From NCBI GenBank assembly GCA_944350425.1, contig CALVOX010000002.1, positions 95,922 through 159,921 of the forward strand: a DNA stretch of 64,000 nt, read 5' to 3'. This stretch comes from an uncultured Bacilli bacterium. Lineage in GTDB: Bacteria; Bacillota_I; Bacilli_A; RFN20; CAG-826. The stretch's first letter is position 1, and each line of letters begins with the position of its first letter. A model generated the notes under the pieces. The model did not search any database. It saw only the letters and a program-made list of their open reading frames with translations, and was not told where the DNA came from. Shown piece after piece: positions 1 through 8,353 of the stretch. Position numbers and translations under genes: made by a program.

Positions 1-161
1 TGAGCATAATCAACATATTCTTTAAGTTCTTCTAATTTAAAATTAGAAGCATATGCTCTAGCATTAAACTTATTTATTCCTAAATAAACTGCATTAGCTC
101 CATTACTAATGGCATAAAAGAAAGATTCTTTAGATCCAGCAGGAAGAAGTAATTCCATCAT
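1..161 (-). CDS. U32 family peptidase, N-terminal part (runs off window)
   Basis: The reverse strand reads MMELLLPAGSKESFFYAISN and continues with GANAVYLGINKFNARAY. This is the conserved N-terminus of U32 peptidases (YrrN/YrrO/YhbU type: ELLAPAG, then GADAVYLG and an F-ARA block). Members are collagenase-like proteins, and several act in tRNA 5-hydroxyuridine formation. Only about 53 residues lie in the window, so the subfamily cannot be set. An in-frame ATG also exists at 179; I prefer 161 or 158 because family members begin right before ELLAPAG. No good ribosome binding site precedes any of these starts. Confidence 0.75.
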   Translation of the reverse strand, partial: MMELLLPAGSKESFFYAISNGANAVYLGINKFNARAYASNFKLEELKEYVDYA

Positions 162-194
162 ATAAATTGATTTTATCATAGTTAGATTTAAGAA

Positions 195-380
195 TTAACA
201 TTTAAAATATTCATCTAATATTGTTCTTCCAAAGTTTCTACTTTTAATATCAACTTCTTTATAGTTTCTAGAATAAGAAGGATAATTTTCACTAATAAAT
301 TCTGAAATATAGATTATATCTGATGTATCATTTCCTTTTGATTCATGAAAATTGCAATATAAATTTCGACTTTTTTAGAT
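195..380 (-). pseudogene. Unrecognised gene remnant (C-terminal piece)
   Basis: An open frame of about 60 codons ends at a TAA at 195-197. It contains the stretches SDIIYISEFISENYPSYSRN and DIKSRNFGRTILDEYF, which look like real protein. There is no start codon, and an in-frame stop lies just upstream, so it is read as the truncated tail of a lost gene. I do not recognise the family. Confidence 0.35.
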
Positions 381-399
381 ATGGACTCGAAAAATAAAG

Positions 400-724
400 C
401 TGTTTTGATAATTTGTGGTTTGCCAAATTAAAAGCAAATACTTGAGCTAAACATTCATGAACCATTAAATCAAAGAATAACTGCTAAAGTGAATTTGAAG
501 AGTTGACTAAAGAGGAGAAAAAATTACATTGAATCAAAAATTATAAGTGCAGGATTAAATTTAAACTTTTTTGACCTAATGCTATCCAGGCAGTTATAAA
601 TGGTTCAGAAAGTATTCCTCGAATAATCGATAAAATTCTTGATATGCCAATTATATTAGGAGATAAACTAAATTTAACGATTTTCTTTCAAGATTTAGTT
701 AAAAAGGTAACTAAGAGTATTTAA
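400..724 (+). pseudogene. Decayed coding debris, family unknown
   Basis: Several short protein-like stretches on the plus strand lie in different frames and are separated by stops. One is EFEELTKEEKKLH, followed by TGA. Another is the final stretch SIPRIIDKILDMPIILGDKL, which runs on to a TAA at 722-724. The pattern fits an old gene with frameshifts and nonsense changes. No function can be given. Confidence 0.3.
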
Positions 725-772
725 ATAAATTGAATAAAAAAGCATCAAATAAAAGAAAAATTTCTCATCATT

Positions 773-1312
773 TTAAATGACGAGCATTTCCTCATTTTCT
801 TTGAATATTATTTCTTTATTTAATTTGGAAAGTAACAAAATATCTTCATTTCGAATAATTAAAAATTCTTCAAAATCTAATGGATGCCTTTTAATATGTT
901 CTTCTTCACTAGGGATAAGAATATCTTTTACATTTCTATTTATACTAATTAAACTTCCAATTTCAATATAGTCGTATCTTCCATCTTCAACTAATTCTTT
1001 AATTGCTTATCTAGCTCTAGGAAAAAGTTGAATTTCATCGAAAATAATTAACAAATTCTTTTATATAATCTTTTACCTGAAATTGTCATTAATGTTTGAA
1101 AAAAACAATCTAAATTAGGAAGTTCATTAAAAGCACTACTTGCATTAAAAAAATCTTTCTCAAAATTTAAAATAATATAGGATTTTATTCTTTCCTTCCA
1201 AATTCTTCAACAATTGTTGATATGCCAATTCTTCAAGCACCTTCAATTAATAAAGCACTACCTCCATTTCTTGGCTTGAATTCTAATAGTTTTTTATAGA
1301 TTTTTCTTTAAA
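773..1312 (-). pseudogene. Degenerate AAA-family ATPase
   Basis: Read on the minus strand, the pieces are RKIYKKLLEFKPRNGGSALL, then IEGA*RIGISTIVEEFG (a broken Walker A in which the usual RRVGKS has become *RIGIS), NFEKDFFNASSAFNELPNLD, FDEIQLFPRAR*AIKELVED (Walker B), and GRYDYIEIGSLISI with NVKDILIPSEEEHIKRHPLD. The last piece is a strong signature of the gut-bacterial ATPase family with a DUF4143-type tail. At least three stops and two or more frameshifts interrupt it, and the start codon is gone. It lies head-to-head with the intact relative at 1622. Confidence 0.8.
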
Positions 1313-1385
1313 AAATAGTCTGTATAGTTAAATTATATCGATATTTATCGTTATTTTCAATTTATGAATATAGGAAAAAAATAAA

Positions 1386-1517
1386 TTCCGACAACTAAAA
1401 TATTGCAAAAACTTTAAATCCCGATAACTAAAATCGAGTTAAAACTATAAGTTCCGACAGTTTCAAAACAGCTATTTAACTAAATTTTGACAAGTATTTG
1501 AGTTATATTAAACCTAG
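1386..1517. repeat. Four degenerate 33-bp direct repeats
   Basis: Repeat units begin at 1386, 1419, 1452 and 1485, exactly 33 bp apart. Their starts are TTCCGACAACTAAAAT, TCCCGATAACTAAAAT, TTCCGACAGTTTCAAA and TTTTGACAAG. The first two are the most alike and the fourth is weak. The array ends next to the palindromic units at 1522. It carries no open frame. It could be a regulatory iteron array or a worn minisatellite. Confidence 0.55.
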
Positions 1518-1521
1518 TACT

Positions 1522-1601
1522 AGTGAAAGATTTTTCATATTTAAGTAAAATCTTTCAGTATAGTGAATAATTTTAGTTGATTTTGTAAAATCTTTCACTA
1601 A
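1522..1601. repeat. Two tandem 40-bp palindromic units upstream of ATPase
   Basis: Unit 1 (1522-1561) has arms AGTGAAAGATTTT and AAAATCTTTCAGT. Unit 2 (1562-1601) has arms AGTGAATAATTTT and AAAATCTTTCACT. Each pair of arms is separated by 12 bases, and both arms repeat with a 40-bp period. The outermost arms (1522-1534 and 1587-1599) are perfect reverse complements. The units end 20 bp before the ATPase start at 1622, which suggests an operator or leader structure for that gene. Confidence 0.6.
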
Positions 1602-1621
1602 AATAATAATAGAGGTTATTT

Positions 1622-2806
1622 ATGATACTTAGAGAACATTATTTATCTAAAATAAGGGGATTCTATGATTCTGATTTAATTAAGATTATTGTGGGAATTA
1701 GAAGATGTGGGAAATCTATAATTTTAGAGCAAATTAGAGATGAACTTAAAAAGAAAACCGACAAAATATTATATTTAAATCTAGAAGATTATGATTTAGA
1801 AGAAAAGATTAAAGATGCTCGTTCATTATTAGATTATATCAACGAACATAAAAAAGAAGGAAGAAACTACATCTTTTTAGATGAAGTTCAAAACATTAAT
1901 GATTGGGCTAAAGCATGTAGATCTTTAAGACTTGAACATTCTTTATTTATTACTGGATCTAATTCTAAACTTCTATCTAGAGAATTTACTAAAGAATTAA
2001 GTGGAAGATATGTTTCTTTTCGTATTAAACCTTTTGTATATAAAGAAATTAAAGAATACGCTAAAGAATTAAATAAAGAAGTAAGTATCGAAGATTATTT
2101 AACATATGGTGGTTTCCCAGCAATGTTTAACTATAACACTAAAGAAGAACAAAAAGAATATTTAATTAATTTAAATGAAACCATCATTTTTAATGACCTT
2201 ATTAATCGATACCGTATTAGAAAAGTAGATATCTTTAAAAGAATAGCTAATTTTATTTTTAGGTCTAATGCTAGAATCTATTCTGTTTCTTCCATTCATA
2301 AATTTTTAAACAATCAAGATATAACTTGTTCGGTTAATACCATAATGAAATATCTATCCTATTTAGAAGAAGCTTATGCTATTAATTCAATTAGTCCATA
2401 TGATACAAAAATAAAAAGAGAATTACTTTATTATAAGAAAATATATGATGAAGATGTTTCTTTTAATACCATTAGAGCTAGTGTAGATTCAATAGATGTA
2501 ACTCATAATCTAGAAAATATTGTCTATAACGAACTAATTTATATGAGCTATGAACTTTATGTTTATACTAATAAAAACGGTAATGAAGTAGACTTTTTTG
2601 CATATAAAGATAATAAAAAGTATTACATTCAAGTTTGTTATACTTTAGTTGATGAAAAAACTAGAGAAAGAGAGTTTAAACCGTTTAAAGAATTAGATAA
2701 TGATTGTGGAAAAATAATTATCACTTATAATGATCCAATAAATTGGTCGAACGTTAATGTTAGACACCTTAATTTAAAAGAATTCTTACTTTTAGAAGAT
2801 TTATAA
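1622..2806 (+). CDS. AAA_14/DUF4143 family ATP-binding protein
   Basis: The protein has 394 residues. Residues about 20-160 form an AAA_14 ATPase domain with Walker A GIRRCGKS (residues 25-32), Walker B YIFLDEVQ (near 85-92) and a sensor-like FITGSNSK. The C-terminal part is DUF4143, with EVDFFAYKD followed by YYIQV. This resembles a PD-(D/E)XK nuclease fold, but the usual E-x-K is replaced by Q-V-C, so nuclease activity is doubtful. A GAGG ribosome site lies 6 bp before the ATG. The family is abundant and multi-copy in gut bacteria, and its cellular role is unknown. The tandem repeats directly upstream and the dead relative opposite suggest an unstable accessory locus. Confidence 0.85.
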   Translation: MILREHYLSKIRGFYDSDLIKIIVGIRRCGKSIILEQIRDELKKKTDKILYLNLEDYDLEEKIKDARSLLDYINEHKKEGRNYIFLDEVQNINDWAKACRSLRLEHSLFITGSNSKLLSREFTKELSGRYVSFRIKPFVYKEIKEYAKELNKEVSIEDYLTYGGFPAMFNYNTKEEQKEYLINLNETIIFNDLINRYRIRKVDIFKRIANFIFRSNARIYSVSSIHKFLNNQDITCSVNTIMKYLSYLEEAYAINSISPYDTKIKRELLYYKKIYDEDVSFNTIRASVDSIDVTHNLENIVYNELIYMSYELYVYTNKNGNEVDFFAYKDNKKYYIQVCYTLVDEKTREREFKPFKELDNDCGKIIITYNDPINWSNVNVRHLNLKEFLLLEDL

Positions 2807-2919
2807 GATATATTTAATAAGGACATTAGCCCTATAAAATGTAAAAATAACAATTTATTCGGTATAAAAATTGTAATTATATTGATAAATGTTATTAATT
2901 TATTAGATTTTATTAAGTT

Positions 2920-4092
2920 TTAAAGTTTATTAACTTCTACTTTTCCATTTAATATTACAAGTAAAACATGCGAATCATAACTTAATGGATCTTTAGAATA
3001 AATAACAATATCGGCATCTTTACCTTCTTTAATAGAACCTACAATATGATCTAAGCCAACAATTTTAGCAGCATTAATTGTATTTGCTTTTAAAGCTTCT
3101 AAATAGTCTAATCCAGCTTTAACAAATAAACCTGTTTGAGCTAAAGTTGTATCTAAAGTAATAACTGGATGATCTGACATAAAGGCAAAAGGAATATTAA
3201 ATTCATGTAATACTTTTGCAGAAAGAAAAGATTTTGCTTTTAATTCATATTTAGATTTTTCGCCTAATGTCGGTCCTAAAATACATTTAACTTTATGTTC
3301 TTTTAAAAATTCTGGTATTAAATAACCTTCTGTAGCATGTTCAATTGTATAATCTAGATTAAATTCTTCGCTAATTTTAACAGCAGTAACTATATCATCA
3401 GCTTGATGAGCATGAATTTTAACTTTAAGCCCTTCAAATACTCTTTTAAGTGATTCCCATTTTTGATTATAAGTAGGTTTACTTACATCTTTTCCTTCAG
3501 CAATATCTTTATAATATTTATCCTATGTTTCTTTATATATTTTTGCTTCTTTTAAAGCATTTCTTAAAATAGCAGCATTAGCCATTCTAGTTGAAGGACC
3601 TTTATCTTTATAACATCTTTTAGGATTTTCTCCTAAAGCCATTTTCATGGCTAGTTCTTCTTTTATTAACAAATCAAAAACAGTTTTACCTTTAGTTTTT
3701 AAGGCACAAAAAGTTCCTCCAATAATATTAGCACTTCCTGGACCAGTACAAACTGTAGTAACACCATTTTCTAAAGCTTCTTTAAAACTTTCATCATGAG
3801 GTTTAATTGATTCAATACCTTTTAGTTCTGGAGTTATAGGGTTAGTAATTTCATTAGTATCTTCTCCTGCCCAGCCATAAACTTGTTCCATCATACCAAT
3901 ATGGCAGTGTGGATCAACAATTCCTGGCATTACAAATAAGTTTTTAGCATATATAACACTAGCTTCACTATATTTTAAACTTAAATCTTCTTTACTTACT
4001 TCTACTATCTTTTTTCCTTCAATTGCAATAGAACCAAGTTCATTATTTATTTCTTCCATTGTCCATAAATTAGCATTTTTAATTACAATCAT
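2920..4092 (-). pseudogene. Amidohydrolase interrupted by one in-frame TAG
   Basis: One reading frame of 390 sense codons is broken by a single amber codon at 3523-3525, after residue 189. The N-terminal part has the metal-binding VDPHCHIG (H62, H64). After the stop, the same frame continues with IHAHQADDI, LDYTIEHATEGY, FAFMSDHPVI and GSIKEGKDADIVIYSKDPLS. All of these are expected of an imidazolonepropionase-like metal-dependent amidohydrolase (COG1228 type). Neither half carries all the ligands, so each alone should be inactive. AGAGGA precedes the start by about 11 bp. This is a recent nonsense mutation, a read error or, less likely, stop readthrough; the substrate is unknown. Confidence 0.8.
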
Positions 4093-4243
4093 ATTTATTT
4101 ATCCTCTTTTTTTAAATTAACTTAAATTATACTAGGCATATTTATTCTTTGTTCTATAAATAATATGAAATACTAATTTCATATTAATAAAAAAGAAATA
4201 AATAATATTATAAAACTATAGCAATAAATATATCTTATTCATG

Positions 4244-4291
4244 AGTTAATGATACTTTTTTAATGTTTTACTTAAAAAAGTATCATTAACT
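4244..4291. repeat. Perfect 20-bp inverted repeat with 8-base loop
   Basis: The arms are AGTTAATGATACTTTTTTAA (4244-4263) and its exact complement at 4272-4291. The repeat lies 70 bp downstream of the mgtA-like stop, so it could act as a transcription end or mRNA stabiliser. There is no U-run after the stem on the minus strand, so it is not a standard intrinsic terminator. The 14-base core AATGATACTTTTTT occurs again near 14478. Confidence 0.7.
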
Positions 4292-4362
4292 AATATATTT
4301 CCTTTAATATAAATTAATTATTTTTATTCTTTAGTTAAGTTAAAAGAATAACTTAATAGCTA

Positions 4363-7230
4363 CTATAAAAGTCTACCATATTTCTTTTTATATACGTATT
4401 TAGCAACAAAAGTAAGTAAAGAATAAATTAAGATAAATAGAACTAAGAAAGCAATAAATAAAGGATCAATAGAGATTAAATCAAAGAATGTATTAACTTT
4501 AGGAATAAAGATTACAAGTATTCCAATTAAACAAGAAATTATAATACCTAAAGTTAATGTTAATGATGGAAATGATTTAATAAATGGTAATTTTTCAGTT
4601 CTAAGGAATCCATATACAACGTTTTGAGTAATTAATGATTCTAAGAAGAATCCTGTTTGAAAAATCATCATAAATTTAAGATAACTTGGATCAGTTAGAC
4701 TCCAATTAAAGTTAAATTGACTTCCAACCATCATTGGACAAATTAAATACATAAGTAAAGCAAAAGTCATCATATCAACTAAAGATGATATTGGACCAAA
4801 AGTAAACATAAAGTCTCTAATTTGCTTAGTATCAAAGTTTAATGGTTTTTTAAGTTGTTCTTCATCTACTTTATCAAAAGGAATTAATGAACAAGATACA
4901 TCAGTAATTAAATCAAGCATAATAATATGTAATGCTTTCATTGGAATAAAAGGAATCCAAATAGCTCCAATACATTGAGAGATCATATTACCAAAATTAG
5001 AAGAAGTTTGCCCTTTTAAATATTTCATCATATTAATATATGATTTTCTTCCTTCAATAATTCCATCTTTAAGTACTTCTAAATTTTCTTCAGTTAAAAT
5101 AACATCTGAGGCTTCTTTTGCAATATCTGTTCCTTCTTTAAAAGAAATACCTACATCTGCTAACTTAAGAGAAGGGGCATCATTAATACCATCTCCCATA
5201 AATCCAACAGTATGATTATATTTATTTTCTTTTAAAGCTTTAATAATTCGATATTTATCATCTGGAGTTAATTTGTAGAATAAGTTATATTTTTCAACTT
5301 CTTCTTTTAATAATTCATCATCTATTTTAGAAAGTTCTTCACTACTTAAAGTTTTAACGTTTTTTAATAATTTAGAAGCTACATTATATGAAGCTTCTAA
5401 ATTATCACCAGTTAAAACTTTAATGTTTACTCCATATTCTAGTAAAGATGATATTGCTTCTTTAGCATTCTTTTTAATTTTATCTTCAAAAGATAGATAT
5501 CCAATAAATGTAAGATTAGATTCATCGTTTAGACTAATAGTAGTCATATCTTTATTATCGTATTCTTTTATTCCTAATAAGATTACTCTTTTACCTTTAG
5601 ATTCTTCTTCTTTTACTTTAGTTAAGATCTTCTCTTTTAAATCATCATTAATATCAATAATCTTATTATCATCTATTTTAACTTTAGTAATTACTTCCGT
5701 CATCTTAGATGATTGACCTTTAGTAATTAAAATAACTTTATTAGTATTATTTTCTTTTACTAATATTGATAACCTTTTTCTTATAAAATCAAATGGTATT
5801 TCATCTAACTTAAAGTAGTTAGATGAAATATCTAAGATGTTATCTAAATGAATATTATTTTCATTTACATAACTAATTAAGGCTTTATCAATTGATGATT
5901 TAATTCCACTTTGAAAGTAAGAATTTAAATAACACATTTTAAGTATATCTAAATTATCAAAGTTATTATTAATATCAAAATATTCATCTAGTTTAGATTC
6001 TAGTTCAGTTAATGTACCAGTTTTATCAGTACATAATATATCCATTGCTCCAAAGTTTTGAATAGTATTAATATCTTTTACAATTACTTTCTTTTTCGAC
6101 ATATTATATGCCCCTTTAGCAAGATTAGAAGCTACTTGCATTGGAAGAAGAGAAGGTACTAAACCAATTGCAACACTTAAAGCAAAGACTAAACCTTCAA
6201 TCCATCTTGATAAATCTAAAGGATTAGAAGTAGTTAACCCACTACTTGTAAAACGTATTCCAAATCCATCAAGTAAAAATACTAAAGGAAACATAATAAG
6301 TAAGAAAGATAAAAGCATCTTTGATACACTACTAATTCCTTTTTCAAATGCAGTTTTTTCTTTTTTAGTAACTACTTTTTTAGCTAAACTACCAAAGACT
6401 GTATTTTCTCCAACGCTAATAACTATTCCTAAAGCATATCCACTAATAACGCTACTTCCACGATAAACAATATTTTTTAAATCAAAGATTGATTTCTTAC
6501 TTAAATCACCTTCTTCTTTACTTGCATGTTTTTCTTTAGCTTCATTTTCTCCGGTTAAAGCTACTTGGTTAACAAATAAATCTTTTGATTCAATTATTTT
6601 AATATCACTTGGAAGCATATCACCAGCACTAAGATAAACTAGATCATTTTTAACAATATCTTTGTTTGATACTTCTACTTTCTTAGAGTCTCTAAGCAAA
6701 GTAGAAGTATTCTCACTTAATTTATTTAAAGCTTTAGCACTTCTTTTTGATTTAATACTTTGATAAAAAGATACTCCTCCACTAAGTAAGATGATAATAA
6801 GTAAGATTAATGGAGTAAAATACCAAGTATTTTTTTCTTCAATTGATGAAGGAAAAAAGTAAGAAACTACTCCTGATATACTTCCTACTACTAATAAAAT
6901 TAAAGTAAATGGGGTAAAGAAAGATTTAAGTAAAGTTAACATTAAAGAATCTTCTTTAACTTTACTTAATTCATTACTACCATATTTAATTCTTAAATCT
7001 AAGAGATTTGATTCATCTAATCCTTTAGATGAATCAATGTTAACTTTTCTTAAATACTCTTTGGGAGTTAACTTAGCGCAATCAAGAATATAAGTATTTC
7101 GTTCATTATTTATTTTTGACTCCAATAAGTTAACTTCTTTATTTCTTTCATTTCTTTTAATCTTTTTATCATTATTCATATGATTAGTTAATGATAAATC
7201 ATCATATCTTTTATTTCTTTTGATTTTCAT
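4363..7230 (-). CDS. mgtA: Magnesium-translocating P-type ATPase (MgtA/MgtB-like)
   Basis: This 955-residue membrane pump belongs to P-type ATPase class IIIB. Visible landmarks are the phosphorylation motif DKTGTLTELES, the actuator motif LTGENEA (TGE), the hinge MGDGINDAPSLKLADVGIS and about ten hydrophobic segments. MgtA-specific stretches are SNFGNMISQ, IPFDKVDEEQLKKP and FGPISSLVDMMTFALL. The predicted role is Mg2+ uptake across the cytoplasmic membrane, energised by ATP. The N-terminus has an extra Lys/Arg/Asn-rich tail of about 50 residues. An AGGAGG ribosome site lies 9 bp before the ATG. The gene stands alone; its leader of about 140 bp shows no riboswitch I can identify. Confidence 0.88.
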   Translation of the reverse strand: MKIKRNKRYDDLSLTNHMNNDKKIKRNERNKEVNLLESKINNERNTYILDCAKLTPKEYLRKVNIDSSKGLDESNLLDLRIKYGSNELSKVKEDSLMLTLLKSFFTPFTLILLVVGSISGVVSYFFPSSIEEKNTWYFTPLILLIIILLSGGVSFYQSIKSKRSAKALNKLSENTSTLLRDSKKVEVSNKDIVKNDLVYLSAGDMLPSDIKIIESKDLFVNQVALTGENEAKEKHASKEEGDLSKKSIFDLKNIVYRGSSVISGYALGIVISVGENTVFGSLAKKVVTKKEKTAFEKGISSVSKMLLSFLLIMFPLVFLLDGFGIRFTSSGLTTSNPLDLSRWIEGLVFALSVAIGLVPSLLPMQVASNLAKGAYNMSKKKVIVKDINTIQNFGAMDILCTDKTGTLTELESKLDEYFDINNNFDNLDILKMCYLNSYFQSGIKSSIDKALISYVNENNIHLDNILDISSNYFKLDEIPFDFIRKRLSILVKENNTNKVILITKGQSSKMTEVITKVKIDDNKIIDINDDLKEKILTKVKEEESKGKRVILLGIKEYDNKDMTTISLNDESNLTFIGYLSFEDKIKKNAKEAISSLLEYGVNIKVLTGDNLEASYNVASKLLKNVKTLSSEELSKIDDELLKEEVEKYNLFYKLTPDDKYRIIKALKENKYNHTVGFMGDGINDAPSLKLADVGISFKEGTDIAKEASDVILTEENLEVLKDGIIEGRKSYINMMKYLKGQTSSNFGNMISQCIGAIWIPFIPMKALHIIMLDLITDVSCSLIPFDKVDEEQLKKPLNFDTKQIRDFMFTFGPISSLVDMMTFALLMYLICPMMVGSQFNFNWSLTDPSYLKFMMIFQTGFFLESLITQNVVYGFLRTEKLPFIKSFPSLTLTLGIIISCLIGILVIFIPKVNTFFDLISIDPLFIAFLVLFILIYSLLTFVAKYVYKKKYGRLL

Positions 7231-7376
7231 TTAATATGACCTCCTATAAATTAAACATATAAAAGTAACAATATAAATATATTTAATAATACTTATCTAA
7301 ACTATGTTAATTTTTATCTCGTTAATAATACTAGATTAATATTAAAATGCAAAGAAAAAGATAATAATATATTCTA

Positions 7377-7409
7377 AAAAGAGATTACTACTGATTAGTA
7401 ATCTCTTTT
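7377..7409 (-). terminator. Intrinsic terminator after lipoprotein gene
   Basis: The arms are AAAAGAGATTACT and AGTAATCTCTTTT with a 7-base loop, and a U-run follows on the minus strand. It ends the transcript of the cassette 11318-7442. Confidence 0.8.
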
Positions 7410-7441
7410 GTAGATAAATAATTAATATAATAGTATTAATA

Positions 7442-8353
7442 TTAATAATTATAGAATGTCTTATGAATAGAATTAATTAGTAGTAAATCAAAACTATTAA
7501 TGATATAAGCATCATATAGTTCTTTTAATGATAATATATCGTTATTTTCTATGTTATAACCATATATCTCACGATATTCATCATTAAAAGTAAAGGTAAA
7601 GGTAGAAACTTTATATTTACTAGCTACTTCATTATTTAACCTTAAATCATTATAACTAGTAATATATTCATTATTTACTAGTTCTACTAATAAATAAGAA
7701 TTATATGTACCATAATAATTAATAAATAATGTATCTTCTTTCTTAACATTAAATTCATTATCATAGATTGAAATAATATCATCTAAATTAGGTCTAGATA
7801 TGAAACCATAATTTAAAATGTTATCTTTAGAAGTAGGTGTTTTAATATTATCAAGTAAATATTCATCAATATAATCTTGGTAATAGATATTAAACAAATT
7901 ATTTATTTGTTTAATATCTTCTTTAGTTAATATCCCTTCTCCAAATGCTTCTTTTAAACTTAAAGTTAATCCATCAGCATTAACTTTAGGTAAGGGATTA
8001 ACATTAGCTGAAGTGATAAAACTAATCTCATTATCAAAAAAACTAACTACTTCATAATCTTCATATGATGGTCTAGGGAATTCATCATTACTATTATAAG
8101 TTACATCATAAACAGTAACATTATTATATAGATAAGAATTAAAATAACCATAGATATGATTAATTCCATAAGTTATTTTATAACTTGTTCCTTTATCATT
8201 ATTTGAACTAACTTCTTTATCTTTAATACCGATTAATGTATCGAATTTATTAGAATCTAATCCAAAATAAATCTTATTATTAGTATCGTTTGAACATGAT
8301 ACTAATAATAAACCTAAAGATAGAAATGATAGTAGTTTAGTATTAAAATTCAT
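7442..8353 (-). CDS. Putative lipoprotein (unknown family)
   Basis: The protein has 303 residues, starting MNFNTKLLSFLSLGLLLVSC. It has a type II signal peptide with lipobox LLVSC, so it should be anchored on the outer face of the membrane. The mature part is rich in Asn, Tyr, Asp and Ser and has no domain I recognise. I place the start at 8353 rather than an ATG at 8365, because that upstream ATG sits in the ribosome site GGAGAG, 5 bp before the chosen start. The start overlaps the end of the protease gene by 11 bp, so the two genes are probably translationally coupled and act together at the cell surface. Confidence 0.75.
   Translation of the reverse strand: MNFNTKLLSFLSLGLLLVSCSNDTNNKIYFGLDSNKFDTLIGIKDKEVSSNNDKGTSYKITYGINHIYGYFNSYLYNNVTVYDVTYNSNDEFPRPSYEDYEVVSFFDNEISFITSANVNPLPKVNADGLTLSLKEAFGEGILTKEDIKQINNLFNIYYQDYIDEYLLDNIKTPTSKDNILNYGFISRPNLDDIISIYDNEFNVKKEDTLFINYYGTYNSYLLVELVNNEYITSYNDLRLNNEVASKYKVSTFTFTFNDEYREIYGYNIENNDILSLKELYDAYIINSFDLLLINSIHKTFYNY

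Noticed and set aside
400..640. TGA codons inside protein-like stretches, hinting at a mycoplasma code (TGA as Trp)
   Set aside because: Intact genes use only TGG for Trp, and TGA ends xerC, rbgA and rimM. The stretch is decayed.
777..971. Plus-strand open frame of 64 codons
   Set aside because: It is antisense to the degenerate AAA ATPase, whose protein signature on the minus strand is clear.
1386..1601. Repeat array as a CRISPR
   Set aside because: The 33-bp period leaves no room for spacers, the repeats are degenerate, and no cas genes are near.
7231..7376. Mg2+ riboswitch (M-box) before mgtA
   Set aside because: The leader is AT-rich and shows none of the conserved paired elements that I could recognise.
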